Shown here: piece by piece, positions 63,170 to 64,000 of the stretch
How the letters are laid out: the number at the start of each line of letters is the position of its first letter
Numbering within the stretch: the stretch's first letter is position 1
Assembly: GCF_027595985.1 (NCBI RefSeq)
Contig: NC_073311.1
Location: forward strand, 33,077,557 to 33,141,556
DNA from: Sorex araneus
Lineage: Eukaryota; Chordata; Mammalia; Eulipotyphla; Soricidae
Reading direction: 5' to 3'
Length of the DNA: 64,000 nt
Translations under genes and position numbers: made by a program
The notes under the pieces: generated by a model
Told to the model about the DNA's origin: nothing
What the model saw: only the letters and a program-made list of their open reading frames with translations
Database searches by the model: none

Positions 63170-64000
63170 TCCTTTACATAGAGAATAGAGTAAGAAAATG
63201 TCCAAAAAGATATTGGGTCAAAGCTAATTAAAAAAAAATGCAAAACCCATAAACAGCGGAATCAGTACTTATTTAGAAAAGACTCTGTTTTCTAAAACTA
63301 TAATCTTGTTTATACATCCTTGATATACACACAAAACAGTTTTATGGGAACATTGGCTAAGGTTATTTTGCCCCGAGGGGATGTTGTAAAATGTAGAGCT
63401 GGTAAAGAGAAACGTAAAATAGATGAGAAAATGTGGCATTAGGAAAGCTGGTCATTATCTAATGAACACAGAAGGGAAGCACAAAATAAATAGACAATGG
63501 AGGAGTCTCCAGGACGCATTATTCATCTCTGCTGGCAAAACTCTTTCTCACAAATCTAGAAGTGAGTCTAGATGATGGAAGAAATAAACTCAGAGGCAGT
63601 CAGTTGGGCTGTAGCTCACACCGAAAATGTGGTACACAGAAGCAGAAACAGCTGCATTCCCTTCCGGCGCTGTTACTTTACAAGAATAACTGAGCTTAAA
63701 CTTCGGATGTGTCCTCAGGTCCCAAATGTCTCTCCCAACTTCCTTTCCATGGTCCCATCAACAGTTTAAGAAAAGGAACAACAAGTAGGGAACAGCAAGC
63801 AGCGGGCACAACGCTGACAGAGATTGCAACTCCTCCTCCGTAAGTGTTAACACGAGAAAGTTGAGCAGCAGTGATGTGCCAGCTCCCAGACCTCCCTCCC
63901 AGACCTCCTTCCCGTATTTTCCTTTGACTTTGATAAAGTTGCAATGCAGTCAGGTCAAGTCCTGTTTTGCCGAGTAGCTCGCCAGTACTTTGTATTTCTG
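63170..64000. other. Unique sequence, GC content rising toward the window edge
   Basis: No repeat is seen. From about 63,580 the sequence is less AT-rich, with TTCCGGCGC (ETS-like CCGGAA reversed) near 63,662 and a splice-donor-like CTCCGTAAGTG near 63,836. No coding exon can be supported. A noncoding first exon or regulatory element is possible but unproven. Confidence 0.35.

Overview
This is a repeat-dominated, AT-rich mammalian window that most likely comes from a shrew (Sorex, probably the common shrew). The species call rests on three things seen together. There are ten copies of a tRNA-headed SINE whose tail is a (GACAGT)n-type run. There is a nearly complete RTE-clade LINE whose 3' end matches that SINE tail. 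There are also several Laurasiatheria-style L1 elements. I found no host protein-coding exon that I can defend, no host RNA gene and no CRISPR array. Nearly all longer reading frames belong to retrotransposons or to their antisense strands.

Layout. 1-3,500 is mostly unique AT-rich DNA. 3,500-12,300 holds SINEs, two related ~1.2 kb composite repeats (about 4,160-5,440 and 6,290-7,375), three RTE-tailed long retroposons and an old antisense L1. 12,520-13,760 and 35,795-37,560 are two copies of one LTR family. 14,000-20,700 is mainly unique sequence with old SINEs and MIRs. 20,727-24,005 contains an RTE-tailed retroposon, an antisense composite with an internal tandem duplication, a GC-rich island and an L1 3' end. 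25,765-28,756 is antisense L1, including an ORF2 of about 2.3 kb joined to an unusual 3' region. 29,225-35,400 carries scattered insertions, a twin-primed L1 3' end and a CTCF-like motif. 39,400-53,515 is a set of insertions nested inside one old L1. 53,516-64,000 is mostly unique, with SINEs, MIRs, a MER5-like fragment, an inverted L1 junction and a strong 49-bp hairpin at 56,057-56,177.

How the parts work together. Two reverse-transcriptase systems are present: L1, which acts on poly-A tails, and RTE, which acts on a conserved short 3' end followed by a microsatellite. The non-autonomous families look combinatorial. A tRNA-like head is joined either to the RTE tail or to an A-rich tail. A second 5' module is joined to the RTE tail in one family and appears with A-rich ends in another. 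A GC-rich 5' region with internal tandem units is joined to an L1-like 3' end, much like the architecture of primate SVA. Target-site duplications (TSDs) visible by eye delimit many of these units exactly. All repeat names are given by eye; no library search was possible.
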